Below are positions 5,338 through 14,705 of a DNA stretch of 22,856 nt, in pieces. A model generated the notes under the pieces. It ran no database searches, was not told the DNA's origin, and was given only the letters and a program-made list of their open reading frames with translations. Made by a program: the position numbers and the translations under genes. This DNA comes from RGIG3009 sp045595845 (lineage in GTDB: Bacteria > Bacillota > Clostridia > Oscillospirales > Acutalibacteraceae): the NCBI GenBank assembly GCA_045595845.1, contig JAZOBF010000034.1, forward strand, positions 1 through 22,856, read 5' to 3'. Positions within the stretch are counted from its first letter, which is position 1; the number at the start of each line of letters is the position of its first letter.

Positions 5338-6933
5338 ATGAAAGAGTTAAAAGAACTCAAATTGGAGGAGTTGTCTGTTGAACAGAAACTCGGTATGACA
5401 ACAATTGCATACACCTGGGACGCAACCAAGAGTCCGAAAGAGTGGTTAGATTATCAAGAGGAATTGATCCGCAACCATTCACTCGGTGCTATTTGGGTTA
5501 TACCGCGAAAAGACGGTACGAGCGATAAGGTGATTCAGCGTCTGAAGGATGCCGCGGATTATCCGTTGCTTGTGATTACCGATGCGGAGGCAGGCCTGTT
5601 CGGGTACAACATTGGCAGACACAACGCTCTGGGAATTACCGACAGTGAAGAACTTGCCTACTCATTCGGCAAAGTGACGGCGGCGGTCGCCGCCAAACAC
5701 GGCTATAATGTGGTGTGCAACCCTGTCTTGGATATGTGTACCAAAAACTCGGTGTGCGGCACAACCATACGCGGAATGGGCGGGGATAAGTATCGTGTAA
5801 CCGAACTCGCCATCGCGGAAACACAAGGTATGCATGAAGGCGGTTGCCTTACCGTCGGCAAGCACTACCCCGGTCTTGCGCGTCAGACTGAAGAAGAACG
5901 AATCGATTCTCATATGGCCGAAACCTTCAGTGATGCAACCGCAGAGGAACTGCTGGAGTATAGCTTATATCCGTATGTAGAGCTCGACAAACGGGGGCTT
6001 TTGGACGGCGTTATGTTGGGACACGCGCGTTTCCCCAAGATTGATCCCGATTTTCCGGTCAGCCTTTCTAAATATGGCATTCAGGTGTTGCGCGATCAGG
6101 GCTTTAACGGTGTGGCGGTTACCGACGCATTGACGATGATGGGCGTGGTGGCAAAATACGGTTATAAGAACGGACTTGGTTATGCCATTGGTAATGCAGG
6201 TGCCTTGGCACTTCCGTGGCAGGAGGATCACGCCAAAGTGATGCAGTGGGCGCGCGACTGCTATGCTGAGGGGATTATCACGGATGAGGTGTTGGATGTA
6301 GCGGTACAGCGTGTGCTCGACATGCAACACAAAGTATTGTCACTTCCCCAAGGCGTTGAGCCCACTGACAAGGAGTACGCAGACCTTGCACGCATTAATA
6401 CAGATTCCGTGTATGCGCGTGTTGATGAGGGCATGAATGTTGCGCTGGATAAAAACGGCAAGTATTATTTCGCTATTTTGACAGAAGCGGGCACACCTGC
6501 CGATGTGAAAGTGGATACTTTCAAAGGCAAGTGGTACAATCCGGTGAAAATCAAGGAGCGTTTGGAAAAAGAATTCCCGAACGCAAAGGCCAAACTGCTC
6601 AGCGAGTTCCCAACAGGGAACGAATCCATGGCATTTCTCAATGACAGTGTTGGCTATGAAACGGTGTTTGTTACCTTCTGTATCAGCCAGGCGTATGTGG
6701 GAGTAGAACAGTTTGCACCGCGTATCATTTCGCTGATGGAAGCGATGCAGGTATCCGACCGCATTTCCACGGTGATGCATTTCGGCAACCCGTTCTTGCT
6801 ACAGGATTTACCGCATATTCCGAGAGTTGTGGTGGGTACCACCGCCAATTCCGCTGCGGATGCGGCCATCGATGTATTGACGGGTAAGTATCCTGCTAAA
6901 GGTACATTAACATACGATATAAAATTTAAGTAA
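5338..6933 (+). CDS. Glycoside hydrolase family 3, NagZ-like beta-N-acetylhexosaminidase (divergent)
   Basis: The 531-residue protein lacks a signal peptide, so it is probably cytoplasmic. The GH3 barrel (about 10-350) shows KHYPG at 175-179, an Asp190-Ser-His192 (NagZ-type acid/base dyad) and TDALTMMGV at 262-270, with Asp263 as the expected nucleophile. The C-terminal part (about 380-531) ends with HFGNPFLL and an LTGKYPAKGTLTYDI segment, as in NagZ-type two-domain enzymes. It departs from typical NagZ at two places: DxEGG is DAEAG (82-86), and the loop after KHYPG reads LARQ instead of HGDT. A role in releasing N-acetylglucosamine from muropeptides or glycans is inferred. An upstream ATG at 5302 is in frame, but AAGGGGG 6-7 nt before 5338 fixes the start. 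Confidence 0.85.
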   Translation: MKELKELKLEELSVEQKLGMTTIAYTWDATKSPKEWLDYQEELIRNHSLGAIWVIPRKDGTSDKVIQRLKDAADYPLLVITDAEAGLFGYNIGRHNALGITDSEELAYSFGKVTAAVAAKHGYNVVCNPVLDMCTKNSVCGTTIRGMGGDKYRVTELAIAETQGMHEGGCLTVGKHYPGLARQTEEERIDSHMAETFSDATAEELLEYSLYPYVELDKRGLLDGVMLGHARFPKIDPDFPVSLSKYGIQVLRDQGFNGVAVTDALTMMGVVAKYGYKNGLGYAIGNAGALALPWQEDHAKVMQWARDCYAEGIITDEVLDVAVQRVLDMQHKVLSLPQGVEPTDKEYADLARINTDSVYARVDEGMNVALDKNGKYYFAILTEAGTPADVKVDTFKGKWYNPVKIKERLEKEFPNAKAKLLSEFPTGNESMAFLNDSVGYETVFVTFCISQAYVGVEQFAPRIISLMEAMQVSDRISTVMHFGNPFLLQDLPHIPRVVVGTTANSAADAAIDVLTGKYPAKGTLTYDIKFK

Positions 6934-6943
6934 ATACAAACGA

Positions 6944-6977
6944 AAAGTGGCGGCGAGAAATTTCTCGCCGCCACTTT
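6944..6977. terminator. Bidirectional terminator between the GH3 gene and rpoC
   Basis: A perfect 34-nt palindrome (17-bp arms 6944-6960 and 6961-6977) lies between two convergent stop codons. T-rich sequence follows on both strands. Confidence 0.85.
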
Positions 6978-6987
6978 CTTTATTGAC

Positions 6988-9900
6988 TTATTCTTCGACA
7001 GGTGCGGGTTGCGCCGCGTCGTCGTCCTCCAGCATACTGCGCAGAGCGGCGACATACGGATCATCACTGGAAGCGTGAGTGTTTACAACATCGATGTCGT
7101 TGTAAACCGGCATACCCGTACCGGCGGGAATCAGCTTACCGATGATGACATTTTCCTTGAGCCCCAACAGCGGATCGACCTTACCCTTGATAGCGGCATC
7201 GGTCAGCACGCGGGTGGTTTCTTGGAAGGACGCGGCGGACAGGAACGAATCGGTTGCCAGCGACGCCTTGGTGATACCAAGCAGTACCGGTGAGCAGGTG
7301 GCCTCTTTGAGATGTACATCACCTGCGTCGATACGAGCACGCACACGGGCGTTTTCAGCCTCGAACTGACTGCGATCAATCATGGCACCGGAGAGCAGAT
7401 AGGTGTCACCGGCCTCATCGACTTTGACCTTGCGCATCATCTGACGGATGATGACTTCCACATGCTTGTCGTTGATGTCAACGCCCTGCATACGATAAGT
7501 GCGCTGTACCTCTTGAATGAGGTAGTTCTGCACCGCGGCAGCACCGCATACGGATAAAATATCCTGCGGATAGATGGAACCTTCGGTCAAGCGATCGCCT
7601 TTTTTGACAATGTCGCCGTCCTGTACGCGGATACGGGAACCGAAGGAAACAGCATAACTGCGTTCGTCCGGATTTTCGGCATCCTGCGAGGTGATATACA
7701 CCACGCGCTTTTTCTTTTCCTCGCCCAAACGGACAACACCGTCGATCTCGGAAATGATGGCAAGTGACTTCGGCTTGCGACCTTCAAACAGTTCTTCAAC
7801 ACGGGGGAGACCTTGCGTGATATCCTCTGCGGAGGCAACACCACCGGTGTGGAAAGTACGCATGGTAAGCTGGGTGCCAGGCTCACCGATGGACTGTGCG
7901 GCGATAATACCCACAGCTTCACCGACGGTGACGGGATCAACCGTGGCAAGGTTCGAGCCGTAGCACTTGGCGCAAACGCCGTGTTCTGCTTGACAGGTCA
8001 GTACCGAACGAATCTTGATGCGCTCAACACCGTAGGTATTGACAAGCATCTTGGCATCTGCATCGGTCATCATGTGATTGTGGCTGATGACCACTTCACC
8101 GGTCGCGGGATCTACAAAATCTTCGGTGAGGAAGCGGCCGACCAAACGCTCAGTGAGCGGTTCAATCATTTCTTTGCCGTCCTTGATATCGTAGACTTCG
8201 ATACCTTCGGTCGTGCCGCAATCATCCTCGCGGATGATGACATCTTGCGAAACATCAACCAAACGGCGCGTCAGGTAACCGGAGTCAGCGGTACGAAGAG
8301 CGGTATCCGCCAAACCTTTACGCGCACCACGCGACGAAATAAAGTATTCGAGAATGTTCAGGCCCTCACGGTAGTTGGCGCGGATCGGAACCTCGATCGT
8401 ACGACCGGAGGTGTTCGCAATCAAGCCACGCATACCGGCAAGCTGACGGATCTGGCTGATGGAACCACGGGCGCCGGAATCCGACATCATGTAGATGGGG
8501 TTGAACTCATCCATGTTGTTGTTCAAAGCCTTGGTGACCTTGTCGGTGGTATCATTCCAGGTCTTAATAACCATCTGATACCGTTCCTCGTTGGAGAGAA
8601 GACCCTGATTGTACAGGTCGGTGATTTGATCGACGGTCTGTTCAGCTTCGGCAATCAAATCCTTTTTCTCCGGCGGGATAGACGCATCCACAACCGCAAC
8701 GGTTAAGGCGCCGCGGGTAGAGTATTTATAGCCCTGTGCCTTGACAGCATCCAACACCTCGGAGGTGCGGGCAGGACCGTATACTTTGATGCACTTGTCA
8801 ATAATGTGGGACAGTTGCTTTTTGCCCACCTTGTAGTTGACCTCATAGAGGAACATATCGTCAACCGTTTTACGCTCAACCAAGCCGAGATCTTGCGGGA
8901 TGGGCTGGTTGAAAATGATGCGACCGACGGTGGTCTCCACCAAGCGGGACTGCCGTACGCCGTCAATTTCCAAAGTGCGGCGAACACGGATTTTTGCGTG
9001 CAGGCCGACATCTTTGGAGGCGTACGCCATCAACGCTTCATTCTCATCGCGGAAGACTTTGCCTTCGCCGAGTTCACCGGGTTTCTCGATGGTCAAGTAG
9101 TATGAACCGAGAACCATATCCTGTGTCGGGACGGTAACAGGGCGTCCGTCGGACGGTTTTAAGAGGTTACCTGCCGCCAACATGAGGAAGCGGGCTTCTG
9201 CCTGTGCTTCTGCGGACAGCGGCACATGAACTGCCATCTGGTCGCCGTCGAAGTCGGCGTTAAACGCCGTACAGGCGAGCGGGTGCAGTTTAATGGCGCG
9301 CCCCTCGACCAGTACCGGCTCAAACGCCTGAATACCTAAGCGGTGCAGCGTGGGAGCACGGTTGAGCATAACCGGGTGGTCTTTGATGACGATTTCGAGT
9401 GCATCCCACACTTCAGGACGAACACGGTCCACCATTTTGCGGGCAGTTTTAATATTGCCGGCGGCACCGGTTTCCACCAAACGTTTCATGACAAAGGGCT
9501 TGAACAGTTCAAGTGCCATTTCTTTCGGCAGACCGCACTGATACATTTTCAGTTCCGGACCGACAACGATAACCGAACGGCCGGAGTAGTCAACACGCTT
9601 ACCGAGCAGGTTTTGACGGAAACGGCCTTGTTTACCCTTGAGCATATCCGAAAGGGATTTAAGTGAGCGGTTGTTTGGACCGGTGACCGGACGGCCGCGG
9701 CGGCCGTTGTCGATCAGCGCGTCTACCGCTTCTTGCAACATGCGTTTCTCGTTGCGGACAATGATATCCGGCGCGCCGAGCTCCAACAACCGTTTCAGAC
9801 GGTTGTTTCGGTTAATAACGCGGCGATACAGGTCATTCAAGTCGGAGGTAGCAAAACGACCGCCGTCTAACTGTACCATCGGGCGAATATCCGGCGGAAT

Positions 9901-10599
9901 GACCGGAATAACATCCATAATCATCCACTCGGGGCGGTTGCCCGATAAGCGGAAAGATTCCACTACTTCCAAGCGTTTGAGCAAGCGCGCACGCTTTTGA
10001 CCGGTAGTGCCTTCGAGCTCCTCTTTGAGTTCGTTGGCTAATTTTTCCAAGTCAATGGCGGCGAGTAATTTCTTGACATATTCCGCGCCCATACCGGCGT
10101 CGAAATCGTCTTCGTATTTCTCGCGCATATCTCGATAGTCTTTTTCGCTGAGCACCTGCTTCTCTTGAAGCGGCGTCGGGCCGGGATCGACCACGATATA
10201 GGACGCAAAGTACAATACCTGCTCCAACAGACGCGGTGAAATATCGAGCAGCAAACCGATACGGGAGGGGATACCCTTAAAGTACCAAATGTGCGATACC
10301 GGTGTGGCCAGTTCGATGTGGCCCATACGCTCGCGGCGCACTTTAGCGCGGGTGACTTCCACGCCGCAGCGGTCGCAGATCTTGCCCTTGTAACGAATGC
10401 GTTTGTACTTGCCGCAGTGACATTCCCAGTCCTTCGTAGGCCCGAAAATACGCTCGCAGAACAAACCGTCGCGTTCCGGTTTCAGAGTGCGGTAGTTAAT
10501 GGTTTCCGGCTTCTTGACCTCGCCGTGAGACCAACTACGGATCTGATCAGGGGACGCAAGACCGATCTTGATGGAATCAAATACATTAAATTCAGCCAT
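6988..10599 (-). CDS. rpoC: RNA polymerase beta' subunit
   Basis: This 1203-residue protein is the largest subunit of bacterial RNA polymerase. The N-terminal zinc site has Cys60, Cys62, Cys75 and Cys78. The catalytic NADFDGD lies at 447-453 (Asp449, Asp451 and Asp453 bind Mg2+). The trigger-loop region is at about 762-787 and the second zinc site at Cys794, Cys869, Cys876 and Cys879. Length is that of the Firmicutes form (about 1200), with no large insert between domains. The start ATG is preceded by AGGGGG 9 nt upstream, and rpoB ends 18 nt before it, so the two are co-transcribed. The C-terminus is acidic. It ends at a bidirectional terminator rather than continuing to rpsL/rpsG. Confidence 0.99.
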   Translation of the reverse strand: MAEFNVFDSIKIGLASPDQIRSWSHGEVKKPETINYRTLKPERDGLFCERIFGPTKDWECHCGKYKRIRYKGKICDRCGVEVTRAKVRRERMGHIELATPVSHIWYFKGIPSRIGLLLDISPRLLEQVLYFASYIVVDPGPTPLQEKQVLSEKDYRDMREKYEDDFDAGMGAEYVKKLLAAIDLEKLANELKEELEGTTGQKRARLLKRLEVVESFRLSGNRPEWMIMDVIPVIPPDIRPMVQLDGGRFATSDLNDLYRRVINRNNRLKRLLELGAPDIIVRNEKRMLQEAVDALIDNGRRGRPVTGPNNRSLKSLSDMLKGKQGRFRQNLLGKRVDYSGRSVIVVGPELKMYQCGLPKEMALELFKPFVMKRLVETGAAGNIKTARKMVDRVRPEVWDALEIVIKDHPVMLNRAPTLHRLGIQAFEPVLVEGRAIKLHPLACTAFNADFDGDQMAVHVPLSAEAQAEARFLMLAAGNLLKPSDGRPVTVPTQDMVLGSYYLTIEKPGELGEGKVFRDENEALMAYASKDVGLHAKIRVRRTLEIDGVRQSRLVETTVGRIIFNQPIPQDLGLVERKTVDDMFLYEVNYKVGKKQLSHIIDKCIKVYGPARTSEVLDAVKAQGYKYSTRGALTVAVVDASIPPEKKDLIAEAEQTVDQITDLYNQGLLSNEERYQMVIKTWNDTTDKVTKALNNNMDEFNPIYMMSDSGARGSISQIRQLAGMRGLIANTSGRTIEVPIRANYREGLNILEYFISSRGARKGLADTALRTADSGYLTRRLVDVSQDVIIREDDCGTTEGIEVYDIKDGKEMIEPLTERLVGRFLTEDFVDPATGEVVISHNHMMTDADAKMLVNTYGVERIKIRSVLTCQAEHGVCAKCYGSNLATVDPVTVGEAVGIIAAQSIGEPGTQLTMRTFHTGGVASAEDITQGLPRVEELFEGRKPKSLAIISEIDGVVRLGEEKKKRVVYITSQDAENPDERSYAVSFGSRIRVQDGDIVKKGDRLTEGSIYPQDILSVCGAAAVQNYLIQEVQRTYRMQGVDINDKHVEVIIRQMMRKVKVDEAGDTYLLSGAMIDRSQFEAENARVRARIDAGDVHLKEATCSPVLLGITKASLATDSFLSAASFQETTRVLTDAAIKGKVDPLLGLKENVIIGKLIPAGTGMPVYNDIDVVNTHASSDDPYVAALRSMLEDDDAAQPAPVEE

Positions 10600-10617
10600 G
10601 ATTGTCTGCCCCCTTTC

Positions 10618-13600
10618 TTACAGTTCGTCGGAATCGTCCGAGTAGGAATCCTCGTCCGAACCAAACAGATCTTCACCGATATAGTCATCAATTTCCGGCT
10701 CTTCTACGGCATAGCCGTCAAGTTCGTTTTCATTGGCGACCGTGCTGAACGCCTCATCGTCAACGGGATCGACGGTGACCATGTTCAGCTCCTCGTCCTC
10801 TTCAAAGGTTTGCTTTAAGTCGATTTCTTGCTTGTCACGGTCCAAAACCTTAATATCCAAACCGAGCGACTGCAACTCTTTGACCAAGACCTTGAACGAT
10901 TCCGGTACGCCGGATTGCGGGACATTCTGACCTTTGACGATGGCTTCGTAGGTTTTGACACGGCCAACCACATCGTCGGATTTGACAGTCAGGATTTCCT
11001 GCAAGGTGTATGCGGCACCGTATGCTTCCAGTGCCCACACTTCCATTTCACCGAAACGCTGACCGCCGAACTGTGCTTTACCGCCGAGCGGTTGTTGCGT
11101 GACCAGCGAGTAAGGACCGGTGGAACGGGCGTGAATCTTATCATCAACCAGATGATGCAGTTTGAGGTAATACATATAGCCGACGGTGACGGGATTATCA
11201 AACTGTTCACCCGTACGGCCATCATACAGGATGGTTTTACCGTCAGGACTTTTACCCGCTTGCTCGAGTAGTTCGCGAATATCGCCTTCGTGTGCGCCGT
11301 CGAAAACAGGTGTCATGACCTTGAAACCGAGTGCGGCGGCAGCGTAGCCCAGATGCACCTCGAGCACCTGACCGATGTTCATACGCGACGGAACGCCCAA
11401 GGGGTTGAGCACGATATCCAACGGCGTGCCGTCCGGCAGGAACGGCATATCCTCGCTGGGAAGAATGCGGGAAACAACACCCTTGTTACCGTGGCGGCCC
11501 GCCATCTTATCGCCGACGCTGATCTTGCGTTTTTGGGCGATATAGCAGCGTACTACCATATTAACACCGGGGCTGAGTTCGTCACAGTTTTCACGGGTAA
11601 ACACCTTGACATCAACGATGATACCATATTCACCGTGCGGCACGCGCAAAGAAGTGTCACGCACTTCGCGCGCTTTTTCACCAAAGATGGCGCGCAACAG
11701 GCGTTCCTCGGCGGTCAGTTCAGTCTCACCCTTCGGAGTAACTTTACCAACCAGAATATCGCCCGAGCGAACCTCCGCACCGATGCGGATGATACCGCGC
11801 TCGTCGAGATCTTTCAGCGCGTCATCGCCAACGTTGGGAATGTCGCGTGTGATTTCCTCATCGCCGAGTTTGGTGTTGCGAGCTTCAATTTCATATTCTT
11901 CAACATGAATGGAGGTGAAAACATCTTCACGCACCACTTTTTCGTTGATAAGAACGGCATCTTCGTAGTTGTAGCCTTCCCAAGTCATGAAACCGATGAG
12001 CGCGTTCTTACCGAGTGCGATCTCACCGTTGCAGGTGGCAGGACCGTCGGCAATGACATCGTGCTCCTCAAGATGCTGACCGGGCTCTACGACAGGGCGT
12101 TGGTTGATGCAAGTGCCCTGGTTGGAACGGGCGAACTTGACAAGCTGATAGGTGTCAATCGAACCGTTGTCATCCCGACGAACCAATACGCGGTCAGCGG
12201 ACACATCGGTGACGGTACCGGCACATTTTGCCAGTACGCACACGCCTGAGTCAACACCGGCTTTGTATTCCATACCGGTACCGACGATGGGAGACTCGGT
12301 TTTGAGCAGCGGCACAGCTTGACGTTGCATGTTGGAACCCATCAACGCACGGTTCGCGTCATCGTTTTCAAGGAACGGGATCATAGCTGTAGCGACGGAA
12401 ACGACCATTTTGGGTGAAACATCCATATAGTCGATTTTCTCGCTTTCAATTTCCACAAATTCACTGCGCAGACGCGCGTTGACGCGGCTGCGGGCAAAAC
12501 GGCCGTTTTCATCCAACGGTTCGTTTGCCTGCGCGACGATATAGTCATCTTCCATGTCAGCGGGCATGTAGACCACTTCATTCGTCACAATACCGGTTTC
12601 TTTATCCACGCGGCGGAAGGGTGCCTCGACAAAACCGTACTCGTTGATGCGGGCAAAGGTCGCAAGATAGGAAATCAAACCGATGTTGGGGCCTTCGGGT
12701 GTTTCAATGGGGCACATACGCCCGTAGTGACTGTAGTGGACATCGCGGACTTCGAAGCCGGCGCGGTCACGCGACAAGCCGCCGGGGCCAAGCGCGGACA
12801 GACGGCGCTTGTGCGTCAATTCCGCGAGCGGGTTGTTTTGGTCCATGAACTGGGATAGCGGGGAGGAACCGAAAAATTCCTTAATTGCCGCTACCACGGG
12901 ACGAATGTTGATAAGAGAGGTCGGGGTGATCGTATCCATATCCTGTGCTTGCAAAGACATGCGTTCACGGATCACGCGCTCCATACGGGAGAACCCGATG
13001 CGGAATTGGTTCTGCAACAGTTCACCGACCGAACGGATACGGCGGTTGCCGAGATGGTCAATGTCATCGGTAAAGCCGATGTCATACGCAAGACAGTTCA
13101 CATAGTTGATGGATGCTAAAATATCATCCACAATGATGTGGTTCGGAATGAGGTCGGTGGCACGGGCAATTAATGCCTCAATCAACGCGTCGTCGCCTTC
13201 CGTGCTTTCCAGAATTTCTTGTAACACGGTGAAGCGCACACGCTCGTTGATAACCTTTTTGACAGCCTCGTATACCGTTTCACTGACAAAAAGTGACAAA
13301 TCGACCATGCCGTTGGAAACGATCTTGACTTCGCAGTGCTCGCCATGATCGTCTACATCGACATACGCTTGGCACACGCCCGCGTTTTCAATTTCCATTG
13401 CGCGGTCACGGCGAATGACTTCGCCCGCTTCCGCCATCACCTCGCCCGTTACGGGGTTGGCAATCGGACGGCTCAAACGGCAACCGGCAAGTCGGTTGGA
13501 AATGCCGAGCTTTTTATTGTATTTATAGCGCCCCACGCGGGATAAGTCGTATCGACGGGGGTCAAAAAACAGGTTTTCAAGATGCTGTTGGGAGTTTTCC

Positions 13601-14346
13601 AGCGTGAGCGGTTCGCCGGGGCGCAGCTTGCGGTAGACTTCCAAAAGTGCTTCTTCGGTGTTTTTGGTGTTGTCCTTCTCCATGGTGGCAACAATCCGCG
13701 CATCTTCCCCGAAGAAATCAAGCAGTTCCGCATCCGAGCCGAGGCCGAGCGCGCGCACGAATACCGTAATCGGCAGTTTGCGGTTCTTGTCAATACGGAC
13801 GGAGAACACATCGGAGGAATCCGTTTCATACTCCAGCCACGCACCGCGGTTCGGAATCACGGTGGAGGTGAAGTTCTTTTTGCCGGTGCTGTCATAACTC
13901 ATACCGTAATACACACCGGGGGAACGGACGAGCTGTGACACGATAACGCGTTCCGCACCGTTGATAACAAAGGTACCGCTTTCGGTCATGAGCGGGAAAT
14001 CGCCCATGAACACTTCGGATTCTTTGATTTCGCCGGTCTCTTTATTGATTAGACGCGCACGCGCATATAAAGGAGCCGCATAAGTGACATCCCGCTCCTT
14101 GCATTCCTCTACGGTGTATTTCGGCGTATCACTCAGCCGGTAGTCCAAAAACTCAAGCGACAGATTATCGGCATAATCTGTGATGGCAGCGGTATCCTGG
14201 AAGACATCTTTTAAGCCTTCCTCCAAAAACCACTGGTACGAGTTCTTTTGGATCTCGATGAGATTCGGCATATCCAACACTTCGTTGATCTTGGAAAAGC
14301 TCATACGGGTTGTTTTGCCCAGTTGGACCGGTTTGATATTAACCAT
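10618..14346 (-). CDS. rpoB: RNA polymerase beta subunit
   Basis: This 1242-residue subunit carries the catalytic-centre and rifampicin-pocket segments. The rifampicin cluster (about 494-525) has wild-type residues at the usual resistance positions (Asp502, His512 and Ser517, equivalent to E. coli 516, 526 and 531), so a drug-sensitive polymerase is expected. The tail (about 1195-1242) is highly acidic (Asp/Glu/Ser-rich), as in many Clostridia. The start is the only one possible in frame, because a TGA lies just upstream; AGGAG is about 12 nt before it. Upstream there is a dedicated promoter and no rplJ-rplL, which normally precede rpoB. Confidence 0.99.
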   Translation of the reverse strand: MVNIKPVQLGKTTRMSFSKINEVLDMPNLIEIQKNSYQWFLEEGLKDVFQDTAAITDYADNLSLEFLDYRLSDTPKYTVEECKERDVTYAAPLYARARLINKETGEIKESEVFMGDFPLMTESGTFVINGAERVIVSQLVRSPGVYYGMSYDSTGKKNFTSTVIPNRGAWLEYETDSSDVFSVRIDKNRKLPITVFVRALGLGSDAELLDFFGEDARIVATMEKDNTKNTEEALLEVYRKLRPGEPLTLENSQQHLENLFFDPRRYDLSRVGRYKYNKKLGISNRLAGCRLSRPIANPVTGEVMAEAGEVIRRDRAMEIENAGVCQAYVDVDDHGEHCEVKIVSNGMVDLSLFVSETVYEAVKKVINERVRFTVLQEILESTEGDDALIEALIARATDLIPNHIIVDDILASINYVNCLAYDIGFTDDIDHLGNRRIRSVGELLQNQFRIGFSRMERVIRERMSLQAQDMDTITPTSLINIRPVVAAIKEFFGSSPLSQFMDQNNPLAELTHKRRLSALGPGGLSRDRAGFEVRDVHYSHYGRMCPIETPEGPNIGLISYLATFARINEYGFVEAPFRRVDKETGIVTNEVVYMPADMEDDYIVAQANEPLDENGRFARSRVNARLRSEFVEIESEKIDYMDVSPKMVVSVATAMIPFLENDDANRALMGSNMQRQAVPLLKTESPIVGTGMEYKAGVDSGVCVLAKCAGTVTDVSADRVLVRRDDNGSIDTYQLVKFARSNQGTCINQRPVVEPGQHLEEHDVIADGPATCNGEIALGKNALIGFMTWEGYNYEDAVLINEKVVREDVFTSIHVEEYEIEARNTKLGDEEITRDIPNVGDDALKDLDERGIIRIGAEVRSGDILVGKVTPKGETELTAEERLLRAIFGEKAREVRDTSLRVPHGEYGIIVDVKVFTRENCDELSPGVNMVVRCYIAQKRKISVGDKMAGRHGNKGVVSRILPSEDMPFLPDGTPLDIVLNPLGVPSRMNIGQVLEVHLGYAAAALGFKVMTPVFDGAHEGDIRELLEQAGKSPDGKTILYDGRTGEQFDNPVTVGYMYYLKLHHLVDDKIHARSTGPYSLVTQQPLGGKAQFGGQRFGEMEVWALEAYGAAYTLQEILTVKSDDVVGRVKTYEAIVKGQNVPQSGVPESFKVLVKELQSLGLDIKVLDRDKQEIDLKQTFEEDEELNMVTVDPVDDEAFSTVANENELDGYAVEEPEIDDYIGEDLFGSDEDSYSDDSDEL

Positions 14347-14499
14347 CGGCTTCCATCACTCCTGTTTTATAGTTTGCCTTGCCACCCGAAAACGGGCGAC
14401 GGATTGTCCTGTTTCGGTATCGAAAGGGAAGAGAAAATCTGCAAAAAAACCTTGCATTTTTTGACCGATTGTGGTACACTAAACACGGTGTTCGCATAC

Positions 14500-14528
14500 T
14501 TCCCTACGATAGTGCAGTATACTATAAT
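14500..14528 (+). promoter_or_regulatory. Candidate promoter of the lipoprotein-proB-proA-proC operon
   Basis: Perfect TATAAT at 14523-14528 has only a weak -35 (TTCCCT at 14500-14505, 17-bp spacing). An alternative is TTGCAT, 17 bp, TACACT with an extended TG at 14452-14480. The choice between them is uncertain. Confidence 0.35.
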
Positions 14529-14552
14529 ACAGGAAAAAATTGCTGTTGTCAA
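14524..14552 (-). promoter_or_regulatory. Strong sigma-A promoter of rpoBC
   Basis: On the - strand there is perfect TTGACA, a 17-bp spacer and TATTAT. The start site would be near 14517, leaving a leader of about 170 nt before rpoB. Its -10 overlaps a TATAAT on the opposite strand. Confidence 0.78.
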
Positions 14553-14705
14553 TGCGTTTTTGGGAATTGACAGCTTTTTTTATATTTTTTTAAAGTTTTT
14601 TCAAAAAAAGTAATTTTTTTCGGCTGGGTATCGGCAATCTGACCGAAAAATGCGAATAGGAACACATGGCTCCGTTGTTTGTTTGTGAAGAAAGGCGGCG
14701 TTTTT

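Larger units (their letters stand above)
14347..14705. other. Divergent rpoB / lipoprotein-proBAC intergenic region (359 bp)
   Basis: No gene was found here. It holds the rpoBC promoter (- strand) and a leader of about 170 nt, plus candidate promoters for the + strand operon. The rpoB leader can form a 6-bp long-range pairing (GGGAAG, complement of 14499-14504, with CTTCCC, complement of 14426-14431), but I see no recognised ribosomal-protein or riboswitch motif. 14570-14625 is a very AT-rich run, followed by an 8-bp imperfect inverted repeat (TTTTTCGG/CCGAAAAA, about 14616-14650) in the + strand leader. A second TTGACA (14567-14572, + strand) lacks a convincing -10. Confidence 0.6.

Noticed and set aside
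7813..8706. 297-codon open frame on the + strand, antisense to rpoC
   Set aside because: It is entirely within rpoC, with no family motif and no promoter or ribosome binding site that stands out.
11290..12249. 319-codon open frame on the + strand, antisense to rpoB
   Set aside because: It lies wholly inside rpoB, mirrors its codon pattern and has no convincing ribosome binding site or recognisable motif. Long antisense frames are common opposite GC-biased genes.
14567..14595. TTGACA on the + strand upstream of the lipoprotein-proBAC operon
   Set aside because: At 17-bp spacing the -10 position reads TTAAAG, too far from consensus. The sequence is part of an AT-rich run.
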